64,000 bases of DNA from Photobacterium piscicola. Its GTDB lineage: Bacteria; Pseudomonadota; Gammaproteobacteria; Enterobacterales; Vibrionaceae. Below are positions 45,815-55,247 of the stretch, piece by piece (position 1 is the stretch's first letter; every line of letters begins with the position of its first letter). A program made the translations under genes and the position numbers. The stretch spans positions 1 through 64,000 of the forward strand of contig NZ_FUZI01000006.1 of NCBI RefSeq assembly GCF_900166965.1. The letters are read 5' to 3'. The notes below the pieces were generated by a model. That model was not told where the DNA came from, ran no database searches, and saw only the letters and a list, made by a program, of their open reading frames with translations.

Positions 45815-46618
45815 TCACACCTTTATTTGAAATAATTCAGTACATGTTAAGGTTGTTGCTTGTGCTATTTGTGCATAGGTGTCACCTCTTATATCCGCCA
45901 ATGTTGTAACAATATCGACTAAACGCTCAGGTCGATTTGGCTGACCTTGATAGCCTGACACTGGCATATCAGGGGCATCTGTCTCTAATAACAGTGCTGA
46001 TAATGGTAATTTCGCTATAGTCGCGCGGGTTTTTTGAGCGCGACTATAAGTAATAGTACCACCAACCCCAATTTTGATACCGAGATCAACAAGCTGCGTT
46101 GCCTGTTGGTAACTGCCACTAAATCCGTGATAAACACCGCCCATTTTAGGTGGCTGCTGACGCAATAATGTAACCAATTCAGCAAAGGCTTTACGGCAAT
46201 GTAGTATCACAGGTAAATCATGCTCATTGGCTAATTGAAGTTGCGCTTGTAACCATTGTAATTGTTGGTCTCGATTAACGTTCGCCACAGCAAAATCTAA
46301 CCCACACTCTCCCACTGCCACACACTGCTCATCATTCTTGGCGCTAGTGAGCAGACACGCTAATTCAGCCACCACATTTGCTGTATGTTGATGACTAAAA
46401 AAAGGGTGAATACCTAATCCATAATATAAGCCTGAAAATTGCTGACATAGGGTTGCAACCGTGTGCCAATTACTGCTACCGACCGTTGGAATAACCAACG
46501 CTTTCACTCCCGCTTGCTGCGCTTGTGTCCATGCTTGAGCGGGATCGGCTGCAAATGGTGCAAAGTCAAAATGACAATGGCTATCTATCACAACCGGTTG
46601 TTTGGTGGTTACTGCCAT
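45815..46618 (-). CDS. yjjV: TatD family metal-dependent hydrolase (YjjV-like)
   Basis: A 267-residue TIM-barrel hydrolase of the TatD family. Metal ligands are in DSHCHFDF, VGECGLDF, VILHCRKAF and LLETDAPDMP. TatD relatives are 3'-5' DNases or related nucleases; YjjV's substrate is not firmly known. The start at 46618 (MAVTTKQPVVIDSHCHFDF) is preferred; in-frame starts up to 46684 add residues without a strong ribosome site. In E. coli yjjV also lies in the deo/prfC area. Confidence 0.9.
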   Translation of the reverse strand: MAVTTKQPVVIDSHCHFDFAPFAADPAQAWTQAQQAGVKALVIPTVGSSNWHTVATLCQQFSGLYYGLGIHPFFSHQHTANVVAELACLLTSAKNDEQCVAVGECGLDFAVANVNRDQQLQWLQAQLQLANEHDLPVILHCRKAFAELVTLLRQQPPKMGGVYHGFSGSYQQATQLVDLGIKIGVGGTITYSRAQKTRATIAKLPLSALLLETDAPDMPVSGYQGQPNRPERLVDIVTTLADIRGDTYAQIAQATTLTCTELFQIKV

Positions 46619-46779
46619 AATTTGAGTCTCTATATTAAGAAGGTGATGCATATTATGCCGTGAATTAACCATCAAACGGGTCATTATTTACCTTTGTGAG
46701 TAATTCTCGCTGCGGCTAGATTGAGTATAAGGATAAAATCAGCGACAATAGTGAATAACGCACTCCATTCAAAAAGAAC

Positions 46780-48375
46780 ATGCTAATGTCGCAAACACTG
46801 TTTCAAGGCGAAGTATCGAAACGTCGTACTTTCGCTATTATCTCCCACCCCGATGCGGGTAAAACCACCATTACTGAAAAAGTATTGTTGTTCGGAAACG
46901 CGATCCAAAAAGCGGGCACCGTAAAAGGTCGTGGCTCTAACCAGCATGCAAAATCTGACTGGATGGAGATGGAAAAAGAACGTGGTATCTCGGTAACTAC
47001 ATCAGTGATGCAGTTTCCTTACAATGCTTGTTTAGTTAACTTACTTGATACTCCTGGACACGAAGACTTCTCAGAAGATACTTATCGTACCCTAACTGCG
47101 GTTGACTCTTGTCTAATGGTTATCGATGCCGCGAAAGGTGTCGAAGATCGTACTCGTAAGTTAATGGAAGTAACCCGTCTACGTGACACTCCTATTGTTA
47201 CCTTCATGAACAAATTGGACCGTGAAACACGTGATCCAATGGAATTGCTTGATGAGGTTGAAGTTGAATTAGGTATGGCATGTGCGCCAATTTCATGGCC
47301 GATTGGTTGTGGTAAAGAATTCAAAGGTGTTTACCATATTCACCGTGATGAAACGATTCTTTACAGCACAGGTCAAGGCCACACTATTCAAGAACAACGT
47401 ATCATCAAAGGGTTAGAGAATCCTGAGCTAGACGTTGCAATTGGTAGCGACCTTGCGGCTAACTTACGTGAAGAACTAGAGTTAGTTATTGGCGCATCAA
47501 ATGAATTTGATCGTGAACTCTTTTTAGCCGGTGAACTAACACCCGTATTCTTTGGTACTGCACTGGGTAACTTTGGTGTTGACCATATGCTTGACGGCTT
47601 AACTGAATGGGCTCCAGCACCATTACCTCGCCAAGCCAATACCCGTGAAGTTGAAGCAACGGAAGAGAAATTCTCAGGCTTTGTGTTTAAAATCCAAGCA
47701 AACATGGATCCTAAACACCGTGACCGTATTGCATTTATGCGTATTGTGTCAGGTACTTACGACCAAGGTATGAAGATGAACCATGTTCGTACTGGTAAAA
47801 ACGTCAGCATTTCTGATGCCGTAACCTTTATGGCGGGTGACCGTTCACGTGCTGAAGTCGCTTATGCGGGTGACATTATTGGTTTACACAACCACGGTAC
47901 GATTCAAATCGGTGATACCTTTACTCAAGGTGAAGATTTGAAGTTTGCTGGTATTCCAAACTTTGCCCCTGAACTTTTCCGTCGTATTCGTCTAAAAGAT
48001 CCACTAAAGCAAAAGCAATTGCTAAAAGGCTTAGTACAACTTTCAGAAGAAGGTGCGGTACAGGTATTCCGTCCACTACAAAACAACGATCTTATCGTTG
48101 GTGCGGTTGGTGTACTTCAGTTTGATGTGGTTGTGGCACGTCTTAAAGCTGAATACAACGTTGAAGCGATTTATGAAGGCGTTAACGTAGCAACTGCACG
48201 TTGGGTTGAATGTGATGACGCGAAGAAACTTGAAGAATTCAAGCGTAAAAACCAATCTCACCTAGCACTCGATGGCGGTGATAACTTATCTTACATCGCA
48301 CCAACCATGGTTAACCTAAACCTTGCTAAAGAACGTTTCCCTGAAGGTGATTTCCGCGCCACTCGCGAACACTAA
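46780..48375 (+). CDS. prfC: Peptide chain release factor 3
   Basis: A 531-residue translational GTPase that recycles RF1/RF2 after termination. G1 is [13 protein letters not shown]2 region [12 protein letters not shown]3 [17 protein letters not shown]4 NKLDR. A second ATG two codons in (46786) is an equally good start; E. coli RF3 has 529 residues. Followed by a bidirectional terminator. Confidence 0.97.
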   Translation: MLMSQTLFQGEVSKRRTFAIISHPDAGKTTITEKVLLFGNAIQKAGTVKGRGSNQHAKSDWMEMEKERGISVTTSVMQFPYNACLVNLLDTPGHEDFSEDTYRTLTAVDSCLMVIDAAKGVEDRTRKLMEVTRLRDTPIVTFMNKLDRETRDPMELLDEVEVELGMACAPISWPIGCGKEFKGVYHIHRDETILYSTGQGHTIQEQRIIKGLENPELDVAIGSDLAANLREELELVIGASNEFDRELFLAGELTPVFFGTALGNFGVDHMLDGLTEWAPAPLPRQANTREVEATEEKFSGFVFKIQANMDPKHRDRIAFMRIVSGTYDQGMKMNHVRTGKNVSISDAVTFMAGDRSRAEVAYAGDIIGLHNHGTIQIGDTFTQGEDLKFAGIPNFAPELFRRIRLKDPLKQKQLLKGLVQLSEEGAVQVFRPLQNNDLIVGAVGVLQFDVVVARLKAEYNVEAIYEGVNVATARWVECDDAKKLEEFKRKNQSHLALDGGDNLSYIAPTMVNLNLAKERFPEGDFRATREH

Positions 48376-48398
48376 TCCCCTCACAGGTTACTAATACC

Positions 48399-48433
48399 AA
48401 AAAGGCCGTATTCATCTGGATACGGCCTTTTTA
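48399..48433. terminator. Bidirectional terminator between prfC and rimI
   Basis: AAAAAGGCCGTAT and ATACGGCCTTTTT form a perfect stem around TCATCTGG. Confidence 0.9.
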
Positions 48434-48466
48434 TTGGTCTTTATTTATAGGTACTTTATAAGTAAA

Positions 48467-48922
48467 TCAGCCAAAAGGCATAAACATATACGCCATGATC
48501 AACGCATCTTCACGACCATCAACCGCAGGATAATAACCAACACGACGATTGGTTTCATTAAATCCGGTTGCTTCATAAAGCTTATACGCACCAATGTTAC
48601 TCTCACGTACTTCAAGCCAAATTTCTTCCGCTTGTTTTGCTTCTAACGCATCAATAAAACCATTAAGTAATAACTTACCGTAGCCTTTACGTTGCTGAGC
48701 TGGATCAATGGCAATATTCAATAAAGTACCTTCACCTGCGACAACTTGGCCAAAGCAATATCCAACCACTTGCTCATCAACCACTAATACATAGTTGGCC
48801 GCAATTCGGTTAGGCTCTTTGCGAATCATTGATTCTGCCCACGGAAAGGTATTCGCTGCTTGTTCTATACGCCAAACATCATCGGTATGGTGTGCTTCTA
48901 ATGGAATAATTTTATGAGTCAT
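48467..48922 (-). CDS. rimI: Ribosomal protein S18-alanine N-acetyltransferase RimI
   Basis: A 151-residue GNAT enzyme that acetylates the N-terminal Ala of S18. The acetyl-CoA motif is QRKGYGKLLLNGFID; the RimI-specific EIWLEVRESNIGAYKLYEATGF is present, with NRRVGYYPAVDGREDALIM at the end. ATG at 48922 is used; it overlaps the end of holD by 11 bp, as holD and rimI overlap in E. coli too. Confidence 0.95.
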   Translation of the reverse strand: MTHKIIPLEAHHTDDVWRIEQAANTFPWAESMIRKEPNRIAANYVLVVDEQVVGYCFGQVVAGEGTLLNIAIDPAQQRKGYGKLLLNGFIDALEAKQAEEIWLEVRESNIGAYKLYEATGFNETNRRVGYYPAVDGREDALIMAYMFMPFG

Positions 48923-49313
48923 AACTACAAATCTGTTGCCATAATGCTTTCTTAGATGAAGGATCATTATGCATAAGTTTTAATGAGACCGAATTCAGAA
49001 CCTGACAACCCGTCGGGTATGTCCCTTGGCAACCCGCAAACCAACACCACGTTAAATGATGCGCTGCGATTTGATCAAGTGCCGATAGCGGCAAGGATAA
49101 TGCTTGCTCTGGCGTCAATTTCATACTTGATAAAATACGTCCAAACAACCAAGCATCATGCTCATTCAATTCCTCAGCCGAAATAAAAAGCAGCTTACAC
49201 TCAGCGGGCAGATTGATCACAGGTAGCACTTGGTTAGGAAAAAGCTCAGGCTTTCGCACTTGCCAATAAGTGATCCCCATTTCCTGTAACACCTGAATAT
49301 CGCGTTGCTTCAT
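48912..49313 (-). CDS. holD: DNA polymerase III subunit psi HolD
   Basis: A 133-residue psi subunit, the small clamp-loader partner of chi (HolC). Recognised from MKQRDIQVLQEMGITYWQVR then KPELFPN at the N-terminus, position and length (E. coli 137). The remainder is poorly conserved as usual for psi. It is followed by rimI in an overlapping pair. Confidence 0.92.
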   Translation of the reverse strand: MKQRDIQVLQEMGITYWQVRKPELFPNQVLPVINLPAECKLLFISAEELNEHDAWLFGRILSSMKLTPEQALSLPLSALDQIAAHHLTWCWFAGCQGTYPTGCQVLNSVSLKLMHNDPSSKKALWQQICSYDS

Positions 49314-49415
49314 ACCCTACCTGCTATGGAATATAAATGGAGGCTGATCCTAGCAAATCCGCACTGCTTTGTACTCATAAACTATCATCTTCTGTCTCTA
49401 ATGGTTTAAAAACAA

Positions 49416-49440
49416 CAATGCCGACATAATGTCGGCATTG
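49416..49440 (-). terminator. Terminator after gldA
   Basis: CAATGCCGACAT-A-ATGTCGGCATTG is a perfect 12-bp inverted repeat just downstream of gldA, with an A-run on the left (T on the minus strand). Confidence 0.75.
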
Positions 49441-49474
49441 ATTATTATTATTCAGCCATTATCAGCATGACATT

Positions 49475-50581
49475 TTAGTCATGGTAACGTTGTGCTAATG
49501 CATCAGCAGCAACCATTGCTTGGTAGACGCGGTCAGCATTGACCTTAACCGCCATATTACACATAGTGTCACCTTCAGCGCAGGCAATCTCAGCCACTTG
49601 ACGCCATTCAGATTCCACCATTTCTTCAATACCGAAATCAGCTAAAGTTAATGGTAAACCAGCTGTTTTCATTACATAAATAACGTTTTCAATTTCTTCA
49701 GCATCGGCTTTTTCAAGCACTAATTGAGTTAGCAAACCAAACGCTACTTTCTCACCATGCTGAATATGGTGTAATTGTGGTAATGAAGACATACCGTTGC
49801 TAACAGCGTGCGCAGCCGCTAAACCACCAGATTCAGCACCGATACCACTGAGGTAAATCGTTGCTTCAACCATTTCTTCTAATGCTGGAGTCACTACATG
49901 GCGACGCGCGGCATCCATTGCCATTTCTACGTTTTCAACGATCAACTCATAGCACATAAGCGCCATGCCAAGACCGGTACGTGATACGCGTTTTTGTACT
50001 AGGTTTAAACCGTCAGCATAACAACATGCACGAGCTTCAAAGAAGGTTGCTAGCGCATCACCAATACCTGCGGCAAAGAACTTAGTTGGCGCTGCTGCAA
50101 TAATACCGGTATCAGCAATAACAGCATCTGGGTTTTGAGGTAGGAATAAGTAACGGTCAAATTCACCGTCATCTTTATATACCACAGATAACGCAGTACA
50201 AGGTGCATCTGTTGACGCAATAGTTGGGAAAATGATAACGGGAATGTGAGCAAAATGCGCAACCGCTTTAGCCACATCCATGGTTTTACCACCACCAATA
50301 CCCACAACTACATTTGCGCCAAGGTGTTTTACGATCTCATGGATACGACCAATTTCAGTATCAGTACATTCATATTGAAATTGTTCTGCATGAGCAGTAA
50401 TGTCCGCTTGTTGTAACGCTGGTAGTGCTTCTTCTTTAACTTTATTAAGAATAAATTCATCACAAATCAATACAGCATTATTACCAAAATCTTTAATAAA
50501 ACCGCCAAGTTGTGGCAATAGGTTTTGACCAATAATGAATTTTTTTGGTGAGGTAATACTACGAGGGATCATGAATGTCAT
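49475..50581 (-). CDS. gldA: Glycerol dehydrogenase
   Basis: A 368-residue iron/zinc-type alcohol dehydrogenase that oxidises glycerol to dihydroxyacetone with NAD. NAD site VVGIGGGKTMDVAKAV. Metal ligands are in GIGDALATFFEAR, AAHAVSNGM and LHHIQHGEKVAFG. Length matches E. coli GldA (367). It is transcribed leftward, alone between two terminators, with a palindrome and a direct repeat upstream that may be its operator. Confidence 0.95.
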   Translation of the reverse strand: MTFMIPRSITSPKKFIIGQNLLPQLGGFIKDFGNNAVLICDEFILNKVKEEALPALQQADITAHAEQFQYECTDTEIGRIHEIVKHLGANVVVGIGGGKTMDVAKAVAHFAHIPVIIFPTIASTDAPCTALSVVYKDDGEFDRYLFLPQNPDAVIADTGIIAAAPTKFFAAGIGDALATFFEARACCYADGLNLVQKRVSRTGLGMALMCYELIVENVEMAMDAARRHVVTPALEEMVEATIYLSGIGAESGGLAAAHAVSNGMSSLPQLHHIQHGEKVAFGLLTQLVLEKADAEEIENVIYVMKTAGLPLTLADFGIEEMVESEWRQVAEIACAEGDTMCNMAVKVNADRVYQAMVAADALAQRYHD

Positions 50582-50660
50582 TCCTTAATGATTTATTATT
50601 AGCAATAAAATACCACCACCAAATATTAAGCTAAATGACAAATAAAGAGTTCTTACTTCT

Positions 50661-50691
50661 CAATATTAACCTTATTGCAGTGCAATATTAA
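50661..50691. promoter_or_regulatory. Palindrome and direct repeat upstream of gldA
   Basis: CAATATTAA occurs at 50661-50669 and again at 50683-50691. Between and overlapping them lies TATTGCA-G-TGCAATA (50673-50687), a perfect 7-bp inverted repeat. It sits about 80-110 bp before the gldA start and is a plausible operator; no regulator gene is adjacent. Confidence 0.5.
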
Positions 50692-50715
50692 TAGGTTGTT
50701 AATGGATATAAAAAA

Positions 50716-50772
50716 ACCACGCTCCTCCTCGCAGATAGTAATAAAACTATCGTATTAAAAGGAAGAGCGTGG
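50716..50772 (-). terminator. Terminator after yhbS
   Basis: On the minus strand CCACGCTC ... GAGCGTGG closes a 57-base structure with an inner GATAGT/ACTATC hairpin, followed by seven T. Confidence 0.78.
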
Positions 50773-50809
50773 CTTATTAGTTACTGCCGAAAAGTCAGTA
50801 CTTCATTTA

Positions 50810-51316
50810 TTATGCTAAAGCATTAAACTCTTCGCAGTATTCAACCAATCCTTGATGTTGCTGTACACTACCCGGCGCAATTTCTAATACCATAAAGGCA
50901 GCTTCTGTTCCTGGCCAACGGCAAGTTAAACCATGTGGTAAAGCTGCTTCATAGCCAGCACGATGGTAATAATTAGGATCACCTAATACCACCACCGCAG
51001 GATAATCAAAATCAGCTAATGTTGCTTGCGCTTCTGCTAATAATGCTAAGCCAACCCCTTGATTACGATGGTCTTGATGAATAGATAAAGGTGCAAGCCC
51101 TTGCCAATTTGTTTCTTGTCCTGCCACCGTTACTGGGCTAAAAAAAGCATGCCCAATCACTTCACCTTCGTCAGTACAAGCGACTAATGATAAGGTTCGG
51201 CAACCATTTTCACGCAAGCGCATCACTAAGTTCGCTTCGGCATCGGTATCAAACACTGATTTTAATAATGCATCGATCAATAAAATATCAGCGGGTGCTT
51301 CAGATCTAATGAGCAT
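50810..51316 (-). CDS. yhbS: GNAT N-acetyltransferase YhbS-like
   Basis: A 168-residue GNAT-fold protein starting MLIRSEAPADILLIDALLKS; the acetyl-CoA loop is HQDHRNQGVGLALLAEAQ, and VVLGDPNYYHRAGYEAA is typical of the YhbS group. The substrate is unknown. ATG at 51316 overlaps the ubiT end by 11 bp; a TTG six codons upstream is less likely. E. coli also has yhbS beside yhbT (ubiT). Confidence 0.9.
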   Translation of the reverse strand: MLIRSEAPADILLIDALLKSVFDTDAEANLVMRLRENGCRTLSLVACTDEGEVIGHAFFSPVTVAGQETNWQGLAPLSIHQDHRNQGVGLALLAEAQATLADFDYPAVVVLGDPNYYHRAGYEAALPHGLTCRWPGTEAAFMVLEIAPGSVQQHQGLVEYCEEFNALA

Positions 51317-51827
51317 GTGTAACCTCTTTATCAATCACGTTAGCCTGCATTCCCTGATGAATAAAATCAGCTGATTGCTGTAACACAAATTTCACGGCAG
51401 AAGGCAAAGAATCAAGATCAATACTGTCCATCAAGTTCTTCACTTCCAAGCCCAATTCAGTATCACCTTCAATACGAAGGCGACGTTGGAAAAACAGTGT
51501 ATCAGGATCTTCTTTACGTGCTGCAATTAACACTAAGTCATTACACTCGCCACTAAAGCTCACATCATGGTGTTCACAGTGTTCCGTTACTACCAATGCT
51601 TCATCTTGATAACTAATGAACCACTGTAATCCTAAATCACGCACTTCAACTTTTAACCAGCGATCCTCCAGAAATTCAAAATCGCCATCGGCCAATGCTT
51701 CTTTGAAAACCATCGCAAGGCTATCTAACATGATCTTTTTTTGAATAGAGAAAGGTGTCAATTTTGCAGGGACACGTAATAATGCCGGACCATGTTGAAC
51801 CAATTGTTTTCTAAGTTGAGCAATCAC
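51306..51827 (-). CDS. ubiT: Ubiquinone biosynthesis accessory factor UbiT (SCP2 domain)
   Basis: A 173-residue protein with a GTG start and an SCP2 sterol-carrier domain (about residues 35-140). E. coli UbiT (YhbT) is the lipid-binding component of O2-independent ubiquinone synthesis, acting with UbiU and UbiV. Those two genes lie in the same neighbourhood here (54.2-56.1 kb, opposite strand), with a PAS-GGDEF-EAL gene between. Transcribed leftward and coupled to yhbS. Confidence 0.93.
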   Translation of the reverse strand: MIAQLRKQLVQHGPALLRVPAKLTPFSIQKKIMLDSLAMVFKEALADGDFEFLEDRWLKVEVRDLGLQWFISYQDEALVVTEHCEHHDVSFSGECNDLVLIAARKEDPDTLFFQRRLRIEGDTELGLEVKNLMDSIDLDSLPSAVKFVLQQSADFIHQGMQANVIDKEVTHAH

Positions 51828-52049
51828 TATTTGTATTCCCGTTTAAAGTCGAACGCTAAAAATGAATTGTATGGCAATCTTAACCATTTGTTTTATGCCT
51901 TAAGTCAAAAAAAAGCAATTGCCTCACTAAAACAAGTCATTATTTTGTTAATAAGCGTTATATTTACGCCTACTAACATTTACACTAGTTATCAATTAAT
52001 CGCACCTTATTATTAACATTCAACTCATAGAGCCAAGGATTAAACATTG

Positions 52050-54089
52050 ATGCAGATAGAGCAACTTGACTATTGGTTCCCTCTTTTAACAAATAATAGT
52101 CCTTTCCTGTTTGCGATTATTGACGATCAACACTGTTACCATCGAGTGAATAATCGTTATAGTGATATTAGTGGTAAATCACAGCATCAATTAATTGGCA
52201 GTAACGACACAGATACCCTTGGTCACTATTATTACCAATGTTTAAAACCGTATTATGAGCGAGCATTTAATGGTGAAGTTATTGAAGCGGAAGTGACCAT
52301 CAATGACACGCCACATCACACCTGTTTACATATCAGTCTGGCGCCTTTGACAAATACCTCAGGTAAAATCAGTCATATTATTTCGCATTCAATTGATACC
52401 TCAGAACGTCATATTTTAATTCATTCATTACAAGAATCTGAGCATCAATTAATCCAACTTCAAAACCTAATGACCGATGGAATCTGCATTGTAGAAAAAA
52501 ATATCATCAAAAATGCCAATCAACATGCTGTCGATCTATTAGGTATGACATCTAAGCCAGCTTTAGTTGGACAACAACTTGAGCACTTATTGTTAGATAA
52601 TAACCACCAACCTTGCCACAGTAAAAAATTCATCTCAGCATTCCAGGATACTAATCAGCATTATTATGCCATTAATAATATTGAGCGTGCGCCATTAACC
52701 ATCACAACGATACCAATAACCATCCTCGGTGAGTCAGCGTTATTGATCAAACTAACACCTGTATTCTGTACCAATGATCAACAACATAAAATAGAACAAC
52801 TTACTCAACTTGATCCATTAACAGGGCTCTATAATCGCTATGGTTTTAGTCGCCAGCTAGAGCAATTAATGAAAGCCAATACACCGCTGTTCATGCTCTA
52901 TATAGACATTGATAACTTTAAAAATATTAATGATTCATTAGGCCACCATATCGGTGACAAAGTATTACAAGAAATAGCTCAACGACTACAGCAACTGTTA
53001 CCTGAAGATGCCATTATTGGTCATCTAAGTGGTGATGAGTTTGCGGTTATATTGACTAACCCAGAACATGAAAACAGTGGTGAAATGATCGCAGAGCAGA
53101 TTATTGCACTGGTTAATTTACCGTTTGATCTACGTTATTTCAGTAAGCACCTTTCATGCTCAATCGGCATGGTCAAATCACCAGGTAATGGCCATGATGC
53201 TCGAATGATGCTGCAAAATGCCGACACCGCCATGTATGAAGCAAAAAATCGTGGTCGTAATCGACTCGTCATTTTTAGTGAAGCGATGAGCAAAGAAGCA
53301 AGAATGCGCTTATGGCTTGAAATAGAACTTCAAAAAGCATTGCAAAATAATGGCTTAGAAGTGTGGTATCAACCTAAAGTCAATGCCAAAAACTTTGAGA
53401 TTGACGGTGCGGAAGCATTAGTACGCTGGAAACACCCCGTTGAAGGTTATATTAGCCCAGCACAATTTATTCCCATTGCTGAGCGGGCAGGATTGATCGA
53501 ACAACTTGGTCGTGTTGTTATGCGAGAAGTATTTACCACAGTTAATCACTGGAAAAAACAACAGTTACTAAAAGGTCGCGTCGCGATAAACCTGTCATCA
53601 CAACAGTTTGAGAATCCGAATCTCATTAGTTTTGTTGATAAATTACGCCAATCAACAGGGATCAATGCTGATGATTTTACCTTTGAACTCACCGAAAGTA
53701 CGGTAATGAGTGATGGCGAGCATACCATCCAAATGCTAAATGCAATTAAGCAACAAGGGTTTGCGTTATCTATTGATGATTTTGGTACTGGCTATTCATC
53801 ATTGTCTTATTTAGCGCGCTTTCCCCTTGATGAACTTAAAATTGATCGCGCGTTTATTAAAGATATCGACACCATCCCTAAACAAATTATTCTGATTGAA
53901 AATATCATTAATATTGGTAAATCACTTAATATGAGTGTTGTCGCTGAAGGCATTGAAACCCATCAACAAGCCACCTTACTTTCAAACCTAAATTGTGATT
54001 ATATTCAAGGGTTTCATTTTCATCGCCCAATGCCAAAGCAAGAATTAGAAAGCTTATTATTAAAAGAAAAAATTTATCTCAACGGTTGA
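52050..54089 (+). CDS. PAS-PAS-GGDEF-EAL cyclic di-GMP signalling protein
   Basis: A 679-residue cytosolic protein: two PAS-like sensor domains (about 10-125 and 130-235), a GGDEF domain (about 240-400) with DIDNFKNINDSLGHHIGD and the signature written SGDEF (about residue 327), and a complete EAL domain (about 415-665) with EALVRW (about 454), NLSSQQF, ELTES, DDFGTGYSSLSYL, KIDRAF, AEGIET and QGFHFHRP. The EAL residues look intact, so phosphodiesterase activity is likely; the cyclase site may be reduced. ATG at 52050 preferred over a TTG one codon earlier (AAGGAT upstream). Confidence 0.92.
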   Translation: MQIEQLDYWFPLLTNNSPFLFAIIDDQHCYHRVNNRYSDISGKSQHQLIGSNDTDTLGHYYYQCLKPYYERAFNGEVIEAEVTINDTPHHTCLHISLAPLTNTSGKISHIISHSIDTSERHILIHSLQESEHQLIQLQNLMTDGICIVEKNIIKNANQHAVDLLGMTSKPALVGQQLEHLLLDNNHQPCHSKKFISAFQDTNQHYYAINNIERAPLTITTIPITILGESALLIKLTPVFCTNDQQHKIEQLTQLDPLTGLYNRYGFSRQLEQLMKANTPLFMLYIDIDNFKNINDSLGHHIGDKVLQEIAQRLQQLLPEDAIIGHLSGDEFAVILTNPEHENSGEMIAEQIIALVNLPFDLRYFSKHLSCSIGMVKSPGNGHDARMMLQNADTAMYEAKNRGRNRLVIFSEAMSKEARMRLWLEIELQKALQNNGLEVWYQPKVNAKNFEIDGAEALVRWKHPVEGYISPAQFIPIAERAGLIEQLGRVVMREVFTTVNHWKKQQLLKGRVAINLSSQQFENPNLISFVDKLRQSTGINADDFTFELTESTVMSDGEHTIQMLNAIKQQGFALSIDDFGTGYSSLSYLARFPLDELKIDRAFIKDIDTIPKQIILIENIINIGKSLNMSVVAEGIETHQQATLLSNLNCDYIQGFHFHRPMPKQELESLLLKEKIYLNG

Positions 54090-54127
54090 TATAAGTCTAA
54101 AAACACTATTATTTAGTAACAATTTTA

Positions 54128-54141
54128 TTGTTTAATATCAA
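54128..54141 (+). promoter_or_regulatory. FNR-like site upstream of ubiU
   Basis: TTGTT-TAAT-ATCAA matches the FNR consensus TTGAT-N4-ATCAA in nine of ten positions and lies about 95 bp before the ubiU ATG. FNR control of the anaerobic ubiquinone genes is known in E. coli, so the site makes sense. Confidence 0.6.
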
Positions 54142-54230
54142 CAAAACCTGCCTCGCATCAAGATCTATAGGCCTAAACACTTCTACTATGAAGCTATCGT
54201 TTTTACGCAAAGATTGGATAATTAAATAAC

Positions 54231-55238
54231 ATGGAGCTTCTTTGCCCTGCTGGTAATCTTCCAGCATTAAAAACCGCCATTGATAATGGTGCGGATGCGG
54301 TTTATATCGGTTTTAAAGACGATACTAACGCCCGCCACTTTGCTGGTTTAAACTTCACTGAGCGCAAACTAGAAAAAGCAGTGCAGTATGTTAAAGATCA
54401 TGATCGTAAATTGCATGTTGCTTTAAATACCTTTGCTCATCCTGATGGCTTTAATCGTTGGGCAAAAGCGGTTGATAATGCGGCGGCAATGGGTGTTGAT
54501 GCGCTGATTGTGGCTGACATTGGCGTACTTGAATATGCCGCAACAACTTACCCTGATTTAGAATTACACCTCTCTGTTCAAGCATCAGCGACTAACACTG
54601 CCGCGATTGATTACTATAAACAGAATTTCAATATTAAACGCGTGGTACTGCCGCGAGTATTGTCCATGCATCAGGTAAAGCAATTAGCCCGTAACACTGA
54701 TATGCAGTTAGAGGTATTTGCATTTGGTAGCTTATGTATTATGTCAGAAGGTCGCTGTTATTTATCTTCATACATGACAGGCGAATCGCCAAATACTGTT
54801 GGGGCTTGTTCACCCGCAAAGTATGTACGCTGGCAAGAAACGCCTCAAGGGTTAGAATCGCGCTTAAATGAAATCTTAATTGATCGCTATGCCCAAGGCG
54901 AAAACGCAGGCTATCCAACCCTATGCAAAGGCCGTTTTGATATTAATATCGATGGTGAACAAAAGCGTTATCATGCGCTTGAAGAGCCAACCAGCCTTAA
55001 CACACTTGATATTTTGCCTGAGTTATTTAAAGCCAATATCGCCTCAGTCAAAATTGAAGGTCGTCAACGTAGCCCTGCATATGTTGAACAAGTGACACGT
55101 ACTTGGCGCGCGGCGATTGATCACTATTTAGCTAATCCTGAAGGCTACAGTGTTAATCCAGCATGGAATGCATGTTTAGGTAATCTGTCAGAAGGCAAAC
55201 AAACAACATTAGGTGCATACCACCGTAAATGGCAATAA
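54231..55238 (+). CDS. ubiU: O2-independent ubiquinone hydroxylation protein UbiU
   Basis: A 335-residue U32-peptidase-family protein that binds a 4Fe-4S cluster and, in complex with UbiV, hydroxylates the ubiquinone ring without O2. The four cluster cysteines fall at Cys169, Cys176, Cys193 and Cys232, the positions I recall for E. coli UbiU. Begins MELLCPAGNLPALKTAIDNG. It ends 9 bp before ubiV, so they are one operon. Confidence 0.96.
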   Translation: MELLCPAGNLPALKTAIDNGADAVYIGFKDDTNARHFAGLNFTERKLEKAVQYVKDHDRKLHVALNTFAHPDGFNRWAKAVDNAAAMGVDALIVADIGVLEYAATTYPDLELHLSVQASATNTAAIDYYKQNFNIKRVVLPRVLSMHQVKQLARNTDMQLEVFAFGSLCIMSEGRCYLSSYMTGESPNTVGACSPAKYVRWQETPQGLESRLNEILIDRYAQGENAGYPTLCKGRFDINIDGEQKRYHALEEPTSLNTLDILPELFKANIASVKIEGRQRSPAYVEQVTRTWRAAIDHYLANPEGYSVNPAWNACLGNLSEGKQTTLGAYHRKWQ

Positions 55239-55247
55239 GGGATCATT

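Noticed and set aside
51792..52016. Open frame between ubiT and the PAS-GGDEF-EAL gene
   Set aside because: It overlaps the ubiT start on the other strand and has no coding features.
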